A stretch of 64,000 nt of DNA from UBA6489 sp942490775 (GCA_942490775.1 CALNYL010000001.1:1-64000); one strand, 5' to 3'. Positions 30,501-42,857 are shown, numbered from the stretch's first letter. Notes: generated by a model not told the origin, from the sequence alone. A program made the numbers and translations.

Positions 30501-33500
30501 TAGTGATCCAAATCATCCAAAAGCTGTAAGATATTGGGATGAATTATATGTAGATACAACTCAATCAAGAGTTGAAATTTGTGAAGATTCAGATTTTTCA
30601 AATTGTACACATAAAGAAATCCAAATACCTACTGCTTGGAATAATACAACAGGAGAAATAACAGTTACTTTAAATCAAGGTTCATTAGATACACTAGAAG
30701 GAAAGTATTTATATGTAGTTGATTCAGATGGAAATCCATCAGAATGATACTTACTTGGATCTACAGACACAACATCTCCAACAATCTCAGAGGTAACAGC
30801 AGTCTCAACCCCAACAAGTAATACAACACCAAACTACACATTCACAACAGATGAAGCATGAACAATAACATACAATTGAAGCTGTGACAGTACAACAACA
30901 GAAGCAACAGTATGAGATAATACAATAACATTCAATACACTATCAGATTGAACATATTCAAACTGTGAGATAAAAGTAACAGATACAGAGTGAAATATTT
31001 CTAATACTTTATCAATACCAAATTTTACAGTAAATACAGTAGTTACAGATACAACAGTCCCAAGAATTTCAGAAGTATCTGGAATAGTTGAAGATGGAGA
31101 AAGTGTAATTATATCAGGAGCTGGTTTTGGTCTGAATGGACCTAATGTTATTTTGTTTGATGACTTTAAACGAGGAGTGGCTGAAAATCAAATATCACTT
31201 GCAGCAACTCTTGGAAGTTGGAGTGGTCTTCATACTAGTCATTTACCTTATTATACAGAAGATGCTAATGGAAATGTTGCAGCCTATCTTATTCAAGACG
31301 ATGAAACTCGACAGCTAAATATTACTTTTGATGATACACAAGAAGTCTTCTTTACATATAAAGTTATGATACCATCAGGGAAGCATTTTCCATATGCAGA
31401 AGCTCCAAATACATTTCCTTCAGGAAGTAATTGGAAATTAACTTGGTTAATGGATGGCGAAAGAGGTTATATGGGAGATGATGACATTGTTATTCCAACT
31501 CGGGGTAATGGGACATACTTTATGCTTGGATGAAATGATAATGCCTTTCAATTTGAGACAGGAAGACCTAATACAAACACAAACTGGTTCAGTTTTCTGG
31601 ATTGGAATAGATTCTCAGTTTATTTAAAAGGAGGAACTAATCCTACAATAGATGAATGAACTATATGGACACAATGAATGAGTGAAGAGTTTGGACAAAA
31701 AGTCTTTGAAGCAAATAAGATATTATTTGATGGAGATGAAGATCGTTCAGGTTATAAATTTGAAGATAATGATATTAGTCGTTGGAATCGTCTTAATGTA
31801 CCAGGTTGGCATAGATCAGGAGAACCTAATGCAGCTGCAATGTATGATGACATATACCTTGCAATAGGAGATAATTCAGCAGCCCGTGTTGAGATAGGAA
31901 ATGCACCAGTTTATACAGACTGTACAAAGCTAGCAATAAGTACCCCAGAAACATGGAATAGTACAGAAATAGAATTAACAGTAAGAAAAACAGACTTTGA
32001 ATCAAATGAACAGCTATATCTTTTTGTAATAGATGCAGATAATAACCCTTCTGAAGGTTACCTACTTGGTAGTACAGAAACCTCAGAGACAGACACAGAA
32101 TCCCCAACAATTTCAGAAGTAACAGCAGTCTCAACCCCAACAAGTAATACAACACCAAACTACACATTCACAACAGATGAAGCATGAACAATAACATACA
32201 ATTGAAGCTGTGACAGTACAACAACAGAAGCAACAGTATGAGATAATACAATAACCTTTAATGAACTATCAGACTGAACATATTCAGATTGTACAATAAC
32301 AGTAACAGATAGTTCAAGCAATGTTTCTAATGTTTTAAATATTAATGAATTTGTAGTTAATACACCAGTATCTAATACTTTTGATTTTAATGAATTTGCT
32401 AAAACAAATTTTGGAGCAGAAAAAGAACCAATGATATATGAACAAGTATGAAATCAACTAGAAATATTTCAAGATGGAGTTTGGGTAAATCCATCACTTA
32501 ACTCAGCCAGTATTGGTTGGGATACAAATCTCCCAGCACACTCTTATGTCGAATATGGAGAAGATACTCAATATGGTAAACAAACAAGTCCAGAAAGTCG
32601 TTATTATTATGTTAATCTAAATTATCTTAAAAATCTTAAACCAGAAACAATATATCATTATAGATTAGTTTCCACAGATGAAAGAGGTAATAAAATTTTT
32701 ACAGAAGATGCTACATTCACAACTTTATCAGAAAGTGAAGTAACCTTGTTACCAAAAAACTCACCAACCCCAATTATTTTAGATCAGCCTAATACTAAAT
32801 ATGTTCTTGAAGGTGATATTACTACTGATGGAAGAGCTATTCAAATTGAAGCAGATAATATTACTCTTGACCTTAATGGACATACCATCATTTATGATAA
32901 TGCACATATGGGAGAATTAGAATGAGATCATCGGGCATATATCCATAACTCATCTTTTGGAGTATATATTAATGGAACTATAGGAACTAAAATCTTCAAT
33001 GGTACAATTAAGCAAGGAGATGGACAAGATGCATGAGAAGATAATAGCTCCATTGGATTTAATCCTATTTATGCTAAAGGGATTAAAGATGTTGAAATAG
33101 CAGGGGTAAACATTGATTATGGTGGACCTCAAATGATAGGTCTTCGTTTTCACTGGTCTGAATGAATAGCAGATGTACATCATAACATTTTTAATGATTC
33201 ATGAACAGTAATTAATAATCGTCATGGATCGGGAAATCGTTCAATGATACTTGACTCTGATCAGGAGGGAAATGTTCATCATAATTTAGTTAAGAGAACC
33301 AGGCAGAGAGGACTAAGTGGTAAGATGCTTTACAATAATGAAGTATATGTTGATTCTTGGTCAACTAATTCTTTTGCCATGAGTCCTTCAGTAGATTCTG
33401 CTCGTGTTTACAAAAACCGTATTTTTGGTACAGGTTTTAATGTATATGGATTTGGATGGGCAAATACAGATTTAAAGCTTTATGACAACATAGTTCATTT

Positions 33501-36500
33501 TGTTGGTAAGGATTTTTCTGAACGTTGGGATGAAGATTGGGGAGATATTAATATGTTAAGTGCCATAAGAGTTACAAATTATGGAGGATGATGACAAGAG
33601 AGAGATTGACTTGAATATTATGATAACTTAATCGTAATTAGTGGTAGTGAAGATAGTGAAATTCGTGGTGTTGAATTCTTTAGTGATGAAACAATTCATA
33701 ATCTCTATTTTCATGACAATATTATCAAAACTGAAGGTTTGGATAATGAAACCAATCGTGTTGCTTGTGTAGTCGCACAAGGTTATTATAATAAACCAGA
33801 TTCAATACCAGTTATTTATAGTAATAATACCTTTATTTCTAACAGACATCATGTTGCTTTTGGTGACTCATATGGTAAAGGAAATAATCATCATTTTGAT
33901 AATTGTACTTTTATAAGTAGTGGTGGAGAGGAACATCCCGATTATTCAACTTTTATATTCTGAGGTTCTTATCGGAACTATGGGCATATAATTAAAGATT
34001 GTATATTTGAATCAGGAACTGCAGCAGATTCTGTAAGATGGGGAAGAACAGCCTCTGATAAAAGTTATTATGAAATTTATTGGACTTTAACTGTTAAAGC
34101 ACCAAATGGCTCAAATGTACAAATTAAAGATCTAGAAGGGGCTTCAGTTTTTCAGGGAGTTATTAGTGGTGGAGAAGTTAAAGTTCCATTAATTGAGAAG
34201 AGACTTATGGCAGGAGAATGACATATTCATCGGAAATGGGAAGAAGGTAGTGGTATGCTTGGTTCTACAGTAACATCAAAAACCCAACATAGTGTTATAG
34301 TTACTACTTCAGATAATCAGGAGGAAACTAGATTTGTTGAAATGACTAAACCAACAACATTAGAGTTTTTTGTAGGTGCAGACACAACATCTCCAACAAT
34401 CTCAGAGGTAACAGCAGTCTCAACCCCAACAAGTGATACAACACCAAACTACACATTCACAACAGATGAAGCATGAACAATAACATACAATTGAAGCTGT
34501 GACAGTACAACAACAGAAGCAACAGTATGAGATAATACAATAACCTTTAATGAACTATCAGACTGAACATATTCAGACTGTACAATAACAGTAACAGATA
34601 GTTCAGATAATATTTCAAATGTTTTAAATGTTACTGAGTTTGTGGTAAATGTAGTAGTATCTGACACTACTCCTCCTACTTTAAATGAAGTAACCCCAGT
34701 ACCCAGTCCTACAAATGACCCTACTCCTAATTACACCTTTAATACTAATGAATCTTGAACCATTACTTATTCAGGTGATTGTTCTAGTCCTATAACCTCA
34801 GCTACAACCTGAACCAACACCATAGTATTTAATACTTTGGCTGATTGAAGTTATACTAATTGTGGTTTAACCGTTACAGATGCATCTTGAAATATTTCTA
34901 GTATTCTAAATATTTCAGATTTTGAAGTGAACACCTCTACTCCTGATACTACTCCACCCTCTTTAACTGAAATTACTACTGTGCCTGATCCTACTAACGA
35001 TTCTACTCCTAGTTATACTTTTAGTACTACTGAGGCTGGATTTATTAACTATAGTGGCGATTGTATAGGAAATACTAATGAAGCTTCTTCATGAGATAAT
35101 ACTATAACCTTCAATACTTTGGCTGATTGAAGTTATACTAATTGTGGTTTAACCGTTACAGATGCATCTTGAAATATTTCTAGTATTCTAAATATTTCAG
35201 ATTTTGAAGTTGAAACCTCTATTGTTACCCCTCCTTCTGATACCATTCCACCCTCTTTAACTGAGATAAATTCTGTACCAAATCCAACAAATGACACAAC
35301 TCCTAATTATACTTTTAGTACTACTGAGGCTGGATTTATTAACTATAGTGGCGATTGTATAGGAAATACTAATGAAGCTTCTTCATGAGATAATACTATA
35401 ACCTTCAATACTTTGGCTGATTGAAGTTATACTAATTGTAGTTTAACCGTTACAGATGCATCTTGAAATATTTCTAGTATTCTAAATATTTCAGATTTTG
35501 AAGTTGAAACCTCTATTGTTACCCCTCCTTCTGATACCATTCCACCCTCTTTAACTGAGATAAATTCTGTACCAAATCCAACAAATGACACAACTCCTAA
35601 TTATACTTTTAGTACTACTGAGGCTGGATTTATTAACTATAGTGGCGATTGTATAGGAAATACTAATGAAGCTTCTTCATGAGATAATACTATAACCTTC
35701 AATACTTTGGCTGATTGAAGTTATACTAATTGTAGTTTAACCGTTACAGATGCATCTTGAAATATATCTGATACACTTAATATTTCTGATTTTGAAGTTG
35801 AAACCTCTATTGCTAACCCTCCTTCTGATACTACTCCACCTTTTTTAACTGAGGTGAATCCTGTCTCTTCTCCTACTTCTGATAATACTCCTAGTTATAC
35901 ATTTTATTCTAGTGAAGCCTGAAATATTATATATCATGGATGATGTGTAAGTCTTGACTCTTCAGCGAGTACTTGAAATAATACTATAACCTTTAAAAGT
36001 TTAAGTGATGGGACTTATAATAATTGTGGCTTGACTGTTACTGATTCAAGTGATAATGTTTCTGAGATTTTGAGAGTTTCTAAGTTTATTGTTAATAAAA
36101 AAGGTACGGTTATACTTCCTGTACTTCCTACAAATCATAAAAATCCTATTTTTACTACTAACAGAGTTTTTGTTGAATTAGCTTCAACTTATTGTTGAAA
36201 AGACTTTTCAGATATCAGTAATAATAAATATAAAACCTCTATTAAAAAAATCTCTTGTTCTGGAATTGTAAATGGATACAAGAATTGAACCTTTAGACCA
36301 AATAATAATATTAATAGGCTTGAAGTAGCAAAGATTTTAAGTATTGCATTTGGTTTTGAAATTAAATATCCAGAATATAAACAATTTTCTGATGTATCTA
36401 AAAGTTTTTGGTATGCTAAGCATATTAATCCTTTAAGTACTGCTTGAATATTTAATTGATACAATGATTGAACATTTAGACCTAAAATTAATATTAGTAG

Positions 36501-36729
36501 AATAGAATTCCTTAAAGTAGTTCTTAAATCCAGTAGTATTGCTGTTTATGAGGTTGATCATTCTGATTTCTCTGATGTACCTTTGGATAAGTGGTATGCT
36601 AAATATGTTATGAGGGCTAAAGAGCTATGAATTATTGAATGAAATAATTGAGGTAAATATTATCCTAAGTGAGCTATTACTAGAGGTGAAGTCGCTGATA
36701 TTATTGCTAAGATTCTTGAACTTCAGTAA
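24526..36729 (+). CDS. Giant secreted surface protein: beta-helix, Ig-like, lectin-like and SLH domains
   Basis: A single frame of 4067 codons with UGA as Gly. Nine separately detected sub-frames between 25192 and 34255 are all in this phase. Order: signal peptide (F-Y-F-V-G, A-N-A); a carbohydrate-binding-like domain (about residues 40-225); and a pectate-lyase-type beta-helix starting D-V-T-S-Y-G-A-T-P-N-D (about residue 280 to 740). Next come Ig-like modules, then four jellyroll/LamG-like domains with W-Y and G-W-F-W-F motifs, the last of them at 31100-31900, alternating with more Ig-like modules. A fibronectin-III-like domain (around residue 2680), a second beta-helix (about 2750-3270), about seven Ig-like modules and three SLH domains follow. 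The modules suggest polysaccharide binding or cleavage outside the cell, tethered by SLH. Sugar specificity is not readable. Confidence 0.88.
26812..27617 (+). repeat. Long internal duplication, copy 1
   Basis: About 800 bp encoding three Ig-like modules, repeated almost base for base at 28939-29744 (offset 2127 bp, an exact multiple of three). One visible difference is CCC for CCT before AGTTATAC. The duplication keeps the frame and lengthens the protein by about 709 residues together with the lectin-like domain that follows. Confidence 0.9.
28939..29744 (+). repeat. Long internal duplication, copy 2
   Basis: Copy of 26812-27617. Beyond 29744 the similarity continues at a lower level through the lectin-like domain and rises again from about 30537, where the sequence matches 28370-28740 nearly exactly. 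The unit was therefore duplicated and parts were homogenised later. Confidence 0.9.
35027..35908 (+). repeat. Three tandem 294-bp Ig-like repeats
   Basis: Units start at 35027, 35321 and 35615. Each encodes one Ig-like module of 98 residues, with the same T-T-E-A-G-F-I-N-Y-S-G-D-C start. They are nearly identical, so they arose by very recent unequal exchange. The exact 98-codon period keeps the frame. Confidence 0.9.
36133..36729 (+). repeat. SLH-triplet coding block, copy 2
   Basis: Same 597-bp block as 22628-23224, offset 13505 bp, one visible substitution. It ends at the same TAA and is followed by the same terminator. Confidence 0.9.
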
Positions 36730-36743
36730 ATTTAAAAAAAATC

Positions 36744-36783
36744 AAAAAAAGAGAGAAATTTTAAAAATTTCTCTCTTTTTTTA
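36744..36783. terminator. SLH-type terminator, copy 2
   Basis: AAAAAAAGAGAGAAATTTT, short loop, AAATTTCTCTCTTTTTTT. It matches the terminator after the first SLH gene. Confidence 0.9.
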
Positions 36784-36794
36784 CCCCCAATATT

Positions 36795-36823
36795 TTGCTC
36801 TTCTGTCACTTTTATGTTATGAT
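36795..36823 (+). promoter_or_regulatory. Promoter of the prepilin-BspA gene
   Basis: TTGCTC, 17-base spacer ending CACTTTTATGT, then TATGAT. It shares its spacer with the promoters at 17943 and 24421, so it probably belongs to the same expression group. Confidence 0.78.
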
Positions 36824-36860
36824 TTAATTAAATTATAGTAATATATTTTAATATATGCAT

Positions 36861-39166
36861 ATGCAAAATAAAAAAGCCTTTACCCTAGTAGAACTAATAG
36901 TAGTAATAATAATCCTAGCAATACTCTGAACAATAAGTTTCATAGCAATACAAGGCTACACAAAAAAAGCCAGAGACTCAGTAAGAAAAACTGATATCTG
37001 AATAATAATAAAATCACTAGAAGTATATAAGGTAAAAACCTGAATATACCCAGAACCAACAGCCCCAACAGAAGTAACATTTAGCTGAGCCGAAGTATGG
37101 ACACAATGAGTAATCTGAAAATCAGTAATAGATGTAGTAGACTGACTAAATAAAGTATTAAAAGATCCATTAATAGATTTACCATACACCTATTCAGCAT
37201 TAAACACCAAAAGAGAATTTGAAGTAGCAGCAGTATTTGAGTGAAATATCTCAATAAATAACAATTTGAAATTATTAGAAGAAACCTATGCCTGAGACCA
37301 AATCTGAACAGCTTATGTTAAATGAACCTATAACAGAGTACTAGCAAAAGTAAGTACTTGATGAACAGTATACTCATTAGCAGTCCCAACAATAATATCT
37401 TGAGATATAACAGAAGTAAATATATTAGCTTTAAAATTAGCAAATAAACTAGTATATCATGGAAAAAACAATTTACCAAGCAACTATTCAAGCTCACAAT
37501 TTAATGTAGACTGATGATGATTTGAATTTAACCCAAGTAGCATAGTAGCATACACCTGAACAATAGCAAGTTTAGATGAAACAGATAATCAAGTAACTCT
37601 ATTAAATAATTTGAAAACTATTTATACCTGAACAGATGTAGTAGATTTAAATAGTGATATAAAAAAAATAGATGATATAACAATAGATACAGAAAATCCA
37701 TCAGATGAAGTAAAAGAATTAGCAACTTTTATTATAAAAAATAGTATAAATCCAAATATAGAACTTTATGTTAGCAGTTGAACAGGTACAGAAAGCTCAT
37801 CATACTCAGAAACAGCCTTTGTATCAGAACGGAAAACGAATAATTCTTGACTAAGTGAAGATAATCAAATAAAACTCCCCTTACAAAGTAATGGAACATA
37901 CAACTTTACAGTAGACTGGTGAGACTGAAATGAAGACACGATAACAACTTATAACCAAGCAGAAGTAACCCATACATATGATTCAGCCTGAACATATGAA
38001 ATAGTTATAGATTGAACAATGCAATGATTCGCTTTTAATGCATGATCTTATGATGATGATGATTTAGATGATTGAGACAAATTACTAGATATATCTCAAT
38101 GGTGAGACATTACAACTATCTGACTGATGAGAACAGTTTGCTAATGCTGAAAACTTCACGGTTACGGCTACTGATATACTAGATGTTAGTAATATAACTA
38201 ATATGTCTAATATGTTTTATCTTGCAACCTCTTTTAACTGAGATATATGAGATTGGGATGTTAGTAATGTAACTAATATGTCTTACATGTTTAAAGAAGC
38301 AACTTCATTTAATCAAGATATTTGAGATTGGGATGTCAGTAATATCAATAATATGCGGCAGATGTTTTATAATGCAAGTAATTTTAATCAAGATATTTGA
38401 TTGTGGATTACTTCTAATGTTACTAGCATGGGAAACATGTTTAGATTTGCAACCTCTTTTAATCAAAACATCTGAAATTGGGATACAAGTAAAGTTACAA
38501 GTATGGAGGGGGTGTTTTATTGAGCAAGTTCTTTTAATCAAGATATAAATTCTTGGGATGTTTCTAATGTAACCAGTTTGTATGGTATGTTTTCTTGAGC
38601 AAGCTCTTTTAATGGGGATATAAGTTCATGGTATGTTTCTAATGTTAGTGAGATGTATGGTGTGTTTAAAGATGCAAGTTCCTTTAATCAGGATATTTGA
38701 TGATGGAATACAAGTAGTGTTAATTCTATTAGGAAGATGTTTCAGAATGCAAGCTCCTTTAATCAAGACTTAAACTCTTGGGATGTTTTAATGTTATATA
38801 TGGGGAGTTGTTTTATTGAGCAAGTTCTTTAATGGGGATATAAGTTCTTGGAATGTTTCTAATGTTACTAGTATGTATGAAATGTTTCGTTGAGCAAGTT
38901 CCTTTAATGGAGATATAAGTTCTTGGGATGTTTCTAATGTTATTGGTATGTGAGAAATGTTTTTTTGAGCAACTTCTTTTGACCAAGATATAGGTTCTTG
39001 GAATACTGAAAATGTAACTCAAATGACAGCTATGTTTAGAAATGCTGCTTCCTTTGACCAAAATATAAGTTCTTGGAATGTAGATAATGTAACCTCATAT
39101 TATCTTTTTGATTATGATACTAATTCTAATTGGACAGCAGAAGAAAAACCTATTTGGGTAAATTAA
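36861..39166 (+). CDS. Type IV prepilin-like N-terminus fused to BspA-type (DUF285) repeats, frameshifted
   Basis: The protein starts M-Q-N-K-K-A-F-T-L-V-E-L-I-V-V-I-I-I-L-A-I-L, a class III/type IV pilin signal with the conserved F-T-L-V-E-L helix (ATG 36855 is an alternative start two codons earlier). A pilin-like region of about 300 residues follows. Next is a PKD-like domain (F-T-V-D-W-G-D-G-N, T-H-T-Y-D-S-A-G-T-Y), then about eleven BspA repeats of 25-35 residues (S-F-N-Q-D-I-x-x-W-D-V-S-N-V-T-x-M-x-x-M-F). DUF285/BspA proteins are bacterial surface adhesins. Frame changes near 38125 and around 38785-38835 break the repeat part; otherwise it is about 768 residues. The next gene starts 32 bases later, so they may form an operon. 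Confidence 0.82.
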
Positions 39167-41429
39167 TTTTATATATTTTATCTCTTAATACTTTTTTTAT
39201 GAGAAAAATTGTTTCCTTTTTACTTATATTTTTTTATTTTGTAGGAGTTTTCCCTATAAATAATATAGGTACAAAATCTGCAAATGCAGACGGTCCCCCA
39301 ACAGTTTCTGGTGTAACAGGAAATATGGGAGATGGAGATTCTATAACCATTTCAGGTTTGAATTTTGGGGCACATAATCTTGATATTGAATGGAATGGTG
39401 GTAGCTCTGGAATTATAGAAACAGCAACAACTGGTCAAGTTCCACTTGATGCAGTGGATGGAGGTATACAGATGGTTCATCAAGGTTTATGTATCAGAAT
39501 CACAAGCACATAGTGGTAATAAGAGTTTATATGTTCCAGTTGGTCAGATAAATGGAGTCTTAGCTTTTGAACATGATTCAGTAATTGGTACTAATGAAGA
39601 CATATTTATGTCGTGGTGGGTAAGGAGAGTTCATGATGGAATCGGACAATGGAAAATGTTTAGAGTGTGTTATGATTATAAATACGAAGATCAATATACT
39701 CCACAATTTAAAATGTTTAATTGGGATACGGCAGGTGAACAATTTTTTGTAAATCCAGGACCAACAGCTGGTGATAATGTCGGAGGAGGGTATGGCTATC
39801 CTTATCCTAGTGAAGATAATCGTTGGTATAGAATGGATATACAAGTTCATACGGCTTCCTCACATGGAGCAAGTGATGGTACTTATACAGTAAGTTTACA
39901 CGATCCTACTGGAGGAAGTTTAGTTACATCAAAAACCGCAGAAAGTGTAATGTCATTCAACTCTGATAATGATTTTTATAAATGGTTTATATGGCAAAAT
40001 TATGTTGGGAATGGAATAACTAGTCAGGAAACTTGGATGGATGATCTATATATTCAAGTTGGAACACAGGCAAGGGTAGAAATATGTGATTCATCAGACT
40101 GGGCATTAAGGGAGCATTGTGAAATTCAATCTCCTTCTGCATGGTCTGAAACCTCTGTAGAGATAACCCTAAATCAAGGTTCATTCTCGGTTAATGATGG
40201 TGTATACATATATGTAATAGATGCAGACGGTAATGTAAATACTAATGGTTATTTAGCAACAATTACTGATTCTATCCATGATGTTACTTATAGTTCAGGA
40301 TTAAATGGTAGCGTGGTTGGTGATTATCACAAACAGTTACAGATGGTAATGATGCCACTACTGTTCTTGCATTAGCAGATTCTGGGTATAATTTTGTTGG
40401 TTGGAGTGATGGCATTACTGATAATCCACGTACAGACACAAATGTGACTGCAGACATTAATGTAACAGCTAATTTTGAAGACATAACATCCGTCAGAAAT
40501 ATTGAATTTATGGAAGGTGGCGGAGGAGGAACAGTGGATGTAGCTTTTGATGATACATACATTATTTATAACCCTGCAGATAACACAACACATGGTACTC
40601 AAGGATATAATGGAATTAAAAGTGACTCATCTACAACTACCTCTCTTATTGGTATAAAGGAGATGTTCACTGAAGTACCAAAAAGCATAATAAATAATGA
40701 AATTGTCATTGATTCTGCTTATCTTTATCTTACAAAATATACAGGTGGTGATTCTAATAACACGCTAAGTGTATACTCTATAACAACTAATTGGTTAACT
40801 GATGCTGGAACAAAGAAATGATGTTTCAGGTCAAAATGCAGAAGTTAGTAGTCCTACCACATGGGCAAGTGGAGACTTTTCTTCAAGCGATTATGATAAT
40901 AGTGTTGTGAGTACTGGTTCTTGGGTTGATGGTTATGAAGAAGTAGCCACAATAGATGTTACCGATGTTATTGCTAATATATATGATAATAATATTAATT
41001 ATGGTATGGCAATCTTTGCAGATGCTTCAATAACAGGTAGAGCTTCAGAATATGGCACTGGCAAACCTTCATTAGAGATATCTTACCATTATGAAAGCAT
41101 TGGAGACACAACCCCAACCGCTTTCACTTTCACCGATGTAACAGACGCAACAATCTCAACAGTCTACACTTCAAATGCAATCACCGTTGCAGGAATCAAC
41201 ACAGACGCAACAATTGCAATCACCGCTGGAACAGGAGAATACGAATTAAACAATTCAGGAACATGGACAAGTTTGAGAGGTAGTTTAAACGATACCGTTA
41301 AGTTAGGCAAACTTCATCAGCAAGCTACAGCACCCAAACTGATTTAACTTTATCAATCGGAGGAGTAACTGATACCTATTCTGTTACAACCGAATCAGAA
41401 CCAGCAGACACCACCGCCCCAACAACGGG

Positions 41430-41815
41430 TGAGGGTGGAAGTAATGGAGGGGAAAGAAAAATAGGGGGAAAGGTAGGGGAAAGAAAACGAAAAAAGAAAA
41501 AATAAAACGAGTGTGGAAGAAAAACCCAAACGAAAAGGGGGGGGAAAGGGGATGGGTGTGGAGGGCGGGGGGGGTGGGGGGGGGTGAAGAAACAGAAACA
41601 GGGGGTCCAGAAGCAGCGGGGGGGGGGGGGGGGGGGGGCCCAGGCGGGGGGGGGGGATAACGGGGGGGGGGTCACCCCGCAAAGAAGGGGGGGGCGCGGG
41701 ACATTCCATAACCCCCCCCGATCGCCCTCGTAGGGGGGGGGGTGTGGGGGGGGGGGAGAAAAGGGGAAGCCTCTGAGGATGAGGATGAGGATGAGGATGA
41801 GGATGAGGATGAGGA
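41430..41815. other. G-homopolymer-rich scar
   Basis: A block dominated by runs of 5 to 18 G on the plus strand, far above the surrounding base composition, ending in about six GATGAG units (41776-41814). It interrupts the third SLH gene where an acidic linker would be expected. No gene is credible here despite long open frames on the minus strand, which are Pro-rich by composition only. Confidence 0.8.
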
Positions 41816-42219
41816 AGTAGCACAGACACCACACCCCCAACAATATCAGAAGTAACCCCAGTACCAACCCCAACAATAGATATAACCCCACCACCTATTA
41901 TTGAGATTACACTTCCAACTACTGATACTACTCCACCTTCTTTAACTGAGGTGAATCCTGTCTCTTCTCCTACTTCTGATAATACTCCTAGTTATACATT
42001 TTATTCTAATGAAGATTGAGATATTGATTATTATGGGGATTGTGTAAGTAATTATAATTCAGCTAATATTTGAAATAATATTTTGAATTTTAAATATTTA
42101 AGTGATGGGACTTATAATAATTGTGGCTTGACTGTTACTGATTCAAGTGATAATTTTCTGAGATTTTGAGAGTTTTTTTATTGTTAATAAAAAAGGTACG
42201 GTTATACTTCCTGTACTTC

Positions 42220-42802
42220 CTACAAATCATAAAATCCTATTTTTATTAACAGAGTTTTTGTTGAATTAGCTTCAACTTATTGTTGAAAAGACTTTTCAGA
42301 TATCAGTAATAATAAATATAAAACCTCTATTAAAAAAATTGTTCTGGAATTGTAAATGGATACAAGAATTGAACCTTTAGACCAAATAATAATTTAATAG
42401 GTTGAAGTAGCAAAGATTTTAAGTATTGCATTTGGTTTTGAAATTAAATACCAGAATATAAACAATTTTTATGTATCTAAAAGTTTTTGGTATGCTAAGA
42501 TATTAATCCTTTAAGTATGCTTGAATATTTAATTGATACAATGATTGAACATTTAGACCTAAAATTAATATTAGTAGAATAGAATTCCTTAAAGTAGTTC
42601 TTAAATCCAGTAGTATTGCTGTTTATGAGGTTGATCATTTGATTTTTGATGTACCTTTGGATAAGTGGTATGCTAAATATGTTATGAGGGCTAAAGAGCT
42701 ATGAATTATTGAATGAAATAATTGAGGTAGATATTATCCTAAGTGAGCTATTACTAGAGGTGAAGTCGCTGATATTATTGCTAAGATTCTTGAACTTCAA
42801 TA
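42220..42802 (+). repeat. SLH-triplet coding block, damaged copy 3
   Basis: The order and sequence match copies 1 and 2 but with at least ten small deletions, nearly all of which remove C, CT or CTCT (for example AATCTCTTGTTC has become AATTGTTC, and CATTCTGATTTCTCTG has become CATTTGATTTTTG). The last 130 bases are identical to copy 1 apart from CAA for CAG before the stop. Confidence 0.85.
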
Positions 42803-42817
42803 ATTTTCTGAAAAATC

Positions 42818-42857
42818 AAAAAAAGAGAGAAATTTTTAAAAATTTCTCTCTTTTTTT
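42818..42857. terminator. SLH-type terminator, copy 3
   Basis: Same AAAAAAAGAGAGAAATTTTT hairpin as at 23239 and 36744, confirming that the damaged gene is a true third member. Confidence 0.88.

Larger units (their letters stand above)
39199..42802 (+). pseudogene. Third SLH surface protein gene, heavily frameshifted
   Basis: It has the same signal peptide type as the other two (M-R-K-I-V-S-F-L-L-I-F-F-Y-F-V-G, S-A-N-A). The modules in order are: an IPT/TIG-like strand set; a jellyroll lectin-like domain (W-W-V-R-R-V-H-D-G-I-G-Q-W, about 39446-40130); a DNRLRE-like domain (D-T-Y-I-I-Y-N-P-A-D, S-A-Y-L-Y-L, about 40500-41090); Ig-like pieces; a G-rich scar (41430-41790); one more Ig-like module (41930-42160); and a damaged SLH triplet. 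Frame changes occur near 39480, 40335, 40810 and 41290 and repeatedly after 42160. An intact ancestor would be about 1200 residues. Decay and assembly error both fit. It starts 32 bases after the prepilin-BspA stop. Confidence 0.75.

Noticed and set aside
41376..41894. Two long minus-strand open frames rich in proline across the G-rich block
   Set aside because: They follow only from the C-homopolymers; codon content and lack of any domain show composition, not coding.
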